Source: Chloroflexota bacterium (GTDB lineage Bacteria; Chloroflexota; Limnocylindria; P2-11E). From it: a stretch of DNA of 10,099 nt. Shown here one piece after another: positions 6,787 through 10,099 of the stretch. The stretch covers positions 1 through 10,099 of the forward strand of contig VBGU01000065.1 in NCBI GenBank assembly GCA_005881085.1, given 5' to 3'. Positions within the stretch are counted from its first letter, which is position 1. Each line of letters opens with the position of its first letter. Under the pieces are notes generated by a model that saw only the letters and a list, made by a program, of their open reading frames with translations, did no database searches and had not been told where the DNA came from. The translations under genes and the position numbers were made by a program.

Positions 6787-7715
6787 CGGAGATGGCGCAG
6801 GCGGCGGTGCGCGATTCGGACGACGTCGCGAGGCGCCGCTACCTCGAGTCGACCGGGCCGCGCCGGTTCGCGCGGTTCTGGGGTGAGTTCATCCGGCGGC
6901 GTCCCCTCGGCACGGCGGGGGCGGTGCTGATCATCGTCATGCTCCTTACGGCGGCGCTGGCGGACCGGATCGCCCCATATGACCCGACCGCGTTCAACTT
7001 CGCCGATCTCCTCCAAGGGCCGTCGCTCCAGCACCTGCTCGGGACGGATCCCTTCGGACGCGACGTGTTCACGCGGATCGTTTACGGCTCCCGGACCGCG
7101 CTGCTCGTCGGCTTCACCGCCTCGTTCGTGGGCTGCACGCTCGGCCTGGTCCTGGGAGTGCTCGGCGCGTACCTGGGCGGCCGCGTGGACCAGCTCATCC
7201 AGCGCCTCATGGACGTCCTCCTGAGCTTCCCGCTCATCGTGATCGCCATCGCCGTGGTCGCGGCGCTTGGGACGGGCGAGGGCAAAATCGGCAACGTCAT
7301 CGCCGCAATCACGGTCCCGATCATCCCCCGCGTCGCGCGCGTCGTGCGTTCGAGCGCGCTCAGCATCGTGAACATGCCGTACATCGAGGCCACGCGTGCG
7401 GTCGGCTCCGGAGCGGTCCGCATCATGTTCCGCCACGTCGCACCGAATGTGTTCGCGCCATACCTGATCATGCTGACCGCGTTTCTGGGACAGGCGATCC
7501 TGCTCGAGGCTTCGCTCTCGTTCCTTGGCCTCGGCGTGTTCGAGCCGACGCCGTCGTGGGGACTGATGCTCCGCGGCGCCGGCATGCAGTTCCTCGAGCA
7601 GGCACCGTGGCTGGCGATCGCGCCGGGCGTCGCGATCAGCCTCGCGGTGTTCGGCTTCAACCTATTTGGGGACTCACTTCGTGATGCGCTCGATCCGCGC
7701 CTGCGGACGGCTTAG
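6783..7715 (+). CDS. ABC transporter permease, DppC/OppC type
   Basis: A 310-residue partner permease. After a hydrophilic N-terminus comes the OppC-type first helix FIRRRPLGTAGAVLIIVMLL (36-55), followed by the DppC signature LGTDPFGRDVFTRIVYGSR (86-104). TM segments lie near 107-131, 145-162, 170-182, 225-243 and 275-297, with the EAA loop YIEATRAVGSG-VRIMFRHVAPN at 200-222. The C-terminus LFGDSLRDALDPRLR is typical. GTG 6783 overlaps the DppB stop by 4 nt; ATG 6792 is the alternative, but a GGAG directly abutting it is too close to act as its ribosome-binding site. The frame is open far upstream, but that part is out-of-frame shadow of the DppB gene. No dppD/dppF ATPase follows; the next gene is convergent, so the transporter must borrow or find its ATPase elsewhere. 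The stop codon overlaps the opposing gene by 4 nt. Confidence 0.92.
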   Translation: MTEMAQAAVRDSDDVARRRYLESTGPRRFARFWGEFIRRRPLGTAGAVLIIVMLLTAALADRIAPYDPTAFNFADLLQGPSLQHLLGTDPFGRDVFTRIVYGSRTALLVGFTASFVGCTLGLVLGVLGAYLGGRVDQLIQRLMDVLLSFPLIVIAIAVVAALGTGEGKIGNVIAAITVPIIPRVARVVRSSALSIVNMPYIEATRAVGSGAVRIMFRHVAPNVFAPYLIMLTAFLGQAILLEASLSFLGLGVFEPTPSWGLMLRGAGMQFLEQAPWLAIAPGVAISLAVFGFNLFGDSLRDALDPRLRTA

Positions 7716-8176
7716 CTCGAATCCACCCAGCCTGCGGCGCCGCGGCGTCTGCGGTCGTGGAGCGTAGCCAAGATCCAGGGAAGGCCGACGAGAACAAACC
7801 ACGCCGCTACGTCGCCGCCGAGCCACTTCGCGACGAGCCCAGGCCCTCCGTCGAGCAGCTCGCGCACCATGCCGAGAACGATGAGGGCGGTCCAGCCGCC
7901 GTACCACGCGACCACAAAGCCCTGCGTCAAACTCGGCCGCCATGCTCGCGGGATTCCGTACTCGTCCCGCAACGTGGCGAGCGCACCATACGTGAGGCCA
8001 AGCCCCAGGAGCAGCACGAGCCCGGTGAAGCCATCGTTGGTGCTTCCCTCGTCGTGCGGTTGGAATGGTCCGACGACCATGGCGAAGACCGCCGGCACGC
8101 CCATGACACCCAAGAACAGGGCAAGAGCCCACGTAACAACGTGATCAAGGAACGTCCGCTTACGCGCGGTCTCCAC
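7712..8176 (-). CDS. four-TM membrane protein of unknown function
   Basis: A 154-residue protein I do not recognise. It has four evenly spaced hydrophobic segments, at about 12-34, 49-69, 83-104 and 118-139. The first contains LFLGVMGVPAVFAMVVGPF and the second GLVLLLGLGLTYGALATL. It ends in a basic tail with DRRRRG. Charged residues cluster between helices, as expected of a real membrane protein, and the opposite-strand frames translate as Arg/Ser-rich shadow. It starts with GTG and has no clear Shine-Dalgarno. It lies 58 nt after the PH-like protein gene on the same strand and may be the last gene of that operon. Its stop overlaps the stop of the convergent permease gene by 4 nt. No function is proposed. 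Confidence 0.65.
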   Translation of the reverse strand: METARKRTFLDHVVTWALALFLGVMGVPAVFAMVVGPFQPHDEGSTNDGFTGLVLLLGLGLTYGALATLRDEYGIPRAWRPSLTQGFVVAWYGGWTALIVLGMVRELLDGGPGLVAKWLGGDVAAWFVLVGLPWILATLHDRRRRGAAGWVDSS

Positions 8177-8234
8177 GCGAGGAAGGCTACGCGCGCGCGG
8201 TTGCGAGACAGTGTCGAGGCGCTGGTTAGGCCCT

Positions 8235-8732
8235 CTAGCTCCCGCGGCGCGGAGTCGGAGTGCGCGCTTCGACGCCGGCGCGGATGGCGGCTTCGAGCTC
8301 TCGCGGCCGGGCCGATCCGATGAGCACCGGAAGGCCCTTCCGAAGACGCAGCTGTACGCCCTCGTTGCCGATCGTCATGTAGCCCCAGCCGTTGGGGCCG
8401 AGTCGCACGCCCCAGCCGCCGTACTCAAGGAGCGGGTCGTACCGACGCACCTCGAGACCGACGATCTCCGAGAACCCGATACGGCGAGCGGGCCACACGT
8501 AGCGGAACGCGATCGTCACACCTTCGTCCGTGACGTCGACGTCGAGGTGCGACAGCGACAAGAGCACCGCCACGACGAGGACGACGAGCGGCCCGACGAC
8601 GATGAGCCAGACCTCGGCGGGCCGGCCCGCGACCACCTCGACGATCGTCACAACCGCGACGACGACGAAGGCCGCGACGAGCAGGCCAAGGATCGCGCCG
8701 TGGAAGCGCTGCGACTCGTGATAGTGAGTCAC
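8235..8732 (-). CDS. two-TM protein with probable bacterial PH-like domain
   Basis: A 165-residue protein with a short N-terminus (VTHYHESQRFHG), two TM helices (about 12-34 and 41-61) and a cytoplasmic domain. That domain runs from LDVDVTDEGVTIAFRYVWP through RRIGFSEIVGLEVRRYDPL to EYGGWGVRLGPNGWGYMTIG. It continues with GVQLRLRKGLPVLIGSARPRELEAAI. This alternating beta-strand pattern ending in an amphipathic helix resembles bPH/YdbS-like membrane proteins; the fold call comes from pattern recognition and is not certain. The frame stays open far upstream, but that part is shadow of the crotonase gene. The GTG at 8732 overlaps the crotonase stop as GTGA and has GGAG 6 nt upstream (minus strand). 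Function is unknown; a tie to CoA metabolism is suggested only by position. Confidence 0.75.
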   Translation of the reverse strand: MTHYHESQRFHGAILGLLVAAFVVVAVVTIVEVVAGRPAEVWLIVVGPLVVLVVAVLLSLSHLDVDVTDEGVTIAFRYVWPARRIGFSEIVGLEVRRYDPLLEYGGWGVRLGPNGWGYMTIGNEGVQLRLRKGLPVLIGSARPRELEAAIRAGVEARTPTPRRGS

Positions 8733-9505
8733 CGACCGCTCCACATCGGCTTCCGTCGCTCGATGAAAGCCCTCACGCCCTCGCGGAAATCGGCGCTCGT
8801 GTAGCACAGCGCGACGAGGTCCGCGGCCTCGTCTGGCATCATCCGCGCGCGGATCCGACGGGTCATCTCCTTCGTGGCGTGAAGCGTGAGCGGGGCGAAC
8901 GAGCCCAGCTGGTCGACGAGCTCGCCCACCCGCGGCTCGAGCGCATCCTCGCTCTCGACGACCTCCGTGACCAGACCGATCGCGCGTGCCTCCGCGGCGT
9001 CGATGAGGCGTGCGGTGAAGACGAGCTCCTTTACACGGCCGAGGCCCACGAGCGCGGCGAGGCGCACAAGGTTCGCCGCGGAAAAGCAGTTCCCGAGCGT
9101 TCTCGCGACCGGGACACCGAAGCGCGCCGACGGCGCGGCGACCCGCAGATCGCACGCCGCGGCGATCGCGAGACCGCCGCCGACGACCGGCCCGCGAAGC
9201 GCGGCGATGGTGGGCACGCGCACGTCCTCGATCGCCCCGAGCCAGGCGTCCATGCGGCGCTCGTATTCGAGCGCCTGCGAGGCCTCTTTGAAATCGACGA
9301 ATTGCGCGATGTCCGTTCCCGCGACGAACGCGTCGCCCGCGCCGCTGATCACGACGGCCTTCAAAGATCCGTCCGCATTCGCATCGCGGCAGATCGCCGC
9401 GATGCGGTCGTACATCGCGAAGGTCATGGCGTTCCGTGCCGCCGGCCGGTCCACGACGATCCAGAGCGCTCCCGCGCGTCGTTCGGTCCGGATATCCTCG
9501 GTCAT
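8729..9505 (-). CDS. enoyl-CoA hydratase/isomerase (crotonase) family protein
   Basis: A 258-residue, full-length crotonase-fold protein; members act on acyl-CoA thioesters in the cytosol. The CoA/oxyanion-hole motifs are present: AGTDI (62-66) and GPVVGGGLAIAAACDLR (105-121). The C-terminal REGVRAFIERRKPMWSG (241-257) is the family's usual ending. The two glutamates used by classical enoyl-CoA hydratase are absent. The position in GGGxE is Ala113, and the position in FGxPE is Val133 (FGVPVARTLGNCFS). Simple crotonyl-CoA hydration is therefore unlikely by the known mechanism; isomerase, hydrolase, lyase or another chemistry is possible. ATG 9505 overlaps the stop of the upstream CoA-transferase as ATGA, and its own stop overlaps the next gene as GTGA. 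Pairing with a CaiB-type CoA-transferase suggests catabolism of an organic acid through its CoA ester. Confidence 0.88.
   Translation of the reverse strand: MTEDIRTERRAGALWIVVDRPAARNAMTFAMYDRIAAICRDANADGSLKAVVISGAGDAFVAGTDIAQFVDFKEASQALEYERRMDAWLGAIEDVRVPTIAALRGPVVGGGLAIAAACDLRVAAPSARFGVPVARTLGNCFSAANLVRLAALVGLGRVKELVFTARLIDAAEARAIGLVTEVVESEDALEPRVGELVDQLGSFAPLTLHATKEMTRRIRARMMPDEAADLVALCYTSADFREGVRAFIERRKPMWSGR
8739..8742 (-). promoter_or_regulatory. Shine-Dalgarno GGAG for the PH-like protein gene
   Basis: Read on the minus strand, GGAG lies 6 nt before the GTG at 8732-8730, within the last codons of the crotonase gene. It supports GTG 8732 as the start, in addition to the 4-nt stop/start overlap. 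Confidence 0.5.
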
Positions 9506-10098
9506 GCGCGAGCGATGATGCTCGCACCCGCCAGATCGTCGACGTCGGCGTCACTCCAGCCGAGCTCGCGGAGCACGTCGGCGGTGTGCTCGCCGAGTCG
9601 TGGGCCGGCGCGGTGGTGTCGGACGGGAGTCCGGGCGAGCCGCATCGGTGAGCCGAGGCCGCGGAGCGTACCGAGCACCGGGTGCTCGAGATCGACGAAG
9701 AACTTCCGCGCGAGGAGGTGTTCGTCGTTGAAGACATCGGCGTAGTCGGCGATCTCGCCGCAGGGCACGCCCGCCCTGCGGAGGAGCGCGAGCCAGTGCT
9801 CGGCGGGCTTCATGCGTGTCACCTTCTCGATCGCGAGGACCAGCGCTTCGCGGTTGCGGCGTCGCGTGTTCGCGTCTGCGAACCGCGCGTCGGTCTCGAG
9901 GGTTCCGAGTCCGACGACGCGACAGAAGGCCGTCCAGTTCGGCGGTGTCGTGGCGCCAACGATGAAGTGACGATCAGACGCGGCAACGGCCTGATACGGC
10001 GCGACGAGCTTGTGCGCGGAGCCGGCCGCGCGCGGAACCTCGCCGCTGCCGAAGTACACGCCCGCCTCCCACACCGCCAGGGACACCGCCGATTCGAA
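9502..10098 (-). CDS. CaiB/BaiF family CoA-transferase, C-terminal part (N-terminus outside window)
   Basis: About 198 C-terminal residues of a class III CoA-transferase, which moves CoA between acyl-CoA and free acids. The frame is open to the window edge, and FESAVSLAVWEAGVYF and GEVPRAAGSAHKLVAPYQA match the region after the catalytic domain of this family. Further family features are a strand resembling DGHFIVGA (SDRHFIVGATTPPNW), DARFADANTRRRNREAL, GVPCGEIADYADVFNDEHLLAR, and the conserved C-terminal LGEHTADVLRELGWSD. The catalytic Asp lies in the missing N-terminal part and cannot be checked. An internal GTG at 10086 would give a short ORF, but it sits inside conserved sequence and is not the real start. 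The stop overlaps the crotonase ATG by 4 nt (ATGA), so this is the first visible gene of the minus-strand operon. Substrate is unknown. Confidence 0.9.
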   Translation of the reverse strand, partial: FESAVSLAVWEAGVYFGSGEVPRAAGSAHKLVAPYQAVAASDRHFIVGATTPPNWTAFCRVVGLGTLETDARFADANTRRRNREALVLAIEKVTRMKPAEHWLALLRRAGVPCGEIADYADVFNDEHLLARKFFVDLEHPVLGTLRGLGSPMRLARTPVRHHRAGPRLGEHTADVLRELGWSDADVDDLAGASIIARA

Positions 10099-10099
10099 C

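Noticed and set aside
7734..7743. GCGGCGCCGC palindrome near the convergent stops, considered as a bidirectional terminator
   Set aside because: It is only 10 bp with no loop or T-tract, lies inside coding sequence of Arg/Gly/Ala codons, and is readily explained by high GC content.
7757..8323. Plus-strand open frame of 188 codons in the right part of the window
   Set aside because: Its composition is Arg/Glu/Pro-rich without hydrophobic core, whereas the minus strand here encodes coherent transmembrane segments.
8733..9737. Upstream extension of the minus-strand frame that ends at 8235, giving 500 codons in total
   Set aside because: Only the last 165 residues look like a real protein. The upstream part is Ser/Arg-rich shadow of the crotonase and CoA-transferase genes, and a GTG with GGAG starts the real gene at 8732.

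Overview
The window is GC-rich, gene-dense bacterial chromosomal DNA with GTG and TTG starts beside ATG and many 4-nt stop/start overlaps. The left half encodes myo-inositol-phosphate synthase and a PimA-like mannosyltransferase, which suggests a lineage that makes phosphatidylinositol-type lipids. Actinomycetota or an actinobacteria-like Chloroflexota group (for example Limnocylindria) fit best. This assignment is inferred from gene content and was not tested.

Region A (1-4119, + strand) looks like a phosphatidylinositol/PI-mannoside lipid operon. It holds the 3' end of ino1, two tandem LpxL/PatA-type acyltransferases, a PHP-domain phosphoesterase-like protein and a PimA-like GT4 glycosyltransferase. 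The genes are almost contiguous: 0, 3 and 29 nt apart, then a 4-nt GTGA overlap. Ino1 would supply inositol phosphate, PimA would add mannose to PI, and the acyltransferases would acylate the product. Three members are abnormal. The second acyltransferase has Ala in place of the HX4(D/E) acid, the PHP protein has Gln for the first His of its HxH motif, and the GT4 gene is cut by a single in-frame TGA at codon 42.

Region B (4146-7715, + strand) is a peptide/nickel-type ABC importer: a lipoprotein substrate-binding protein followed by DppB-like and DppC-like permeases. No ATPase gene is present in the window.

Region C (7712-10099, - strand) converges on region B with a 4-nt overlap of stop codons. 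In transcription order it holds the C-terminal part of a CaiB/BaiF CoA-transferase, a crotonase-fold protein lacking both classical hydratase glutamates, a two-TM protein with a likely PH-like domain, and a four-TM protein of unknown function. The first three are linked by ATGA and GTGA overlaps.

No tRNA, rRNA, insertion sequence, CRISPR array or integrase was seen, and no gap between genes exceeds about 60 bp. The most notable feature is the lipid operon with its set of degenerate or interrupted members. I do not see a clearly new defence or mobile system.
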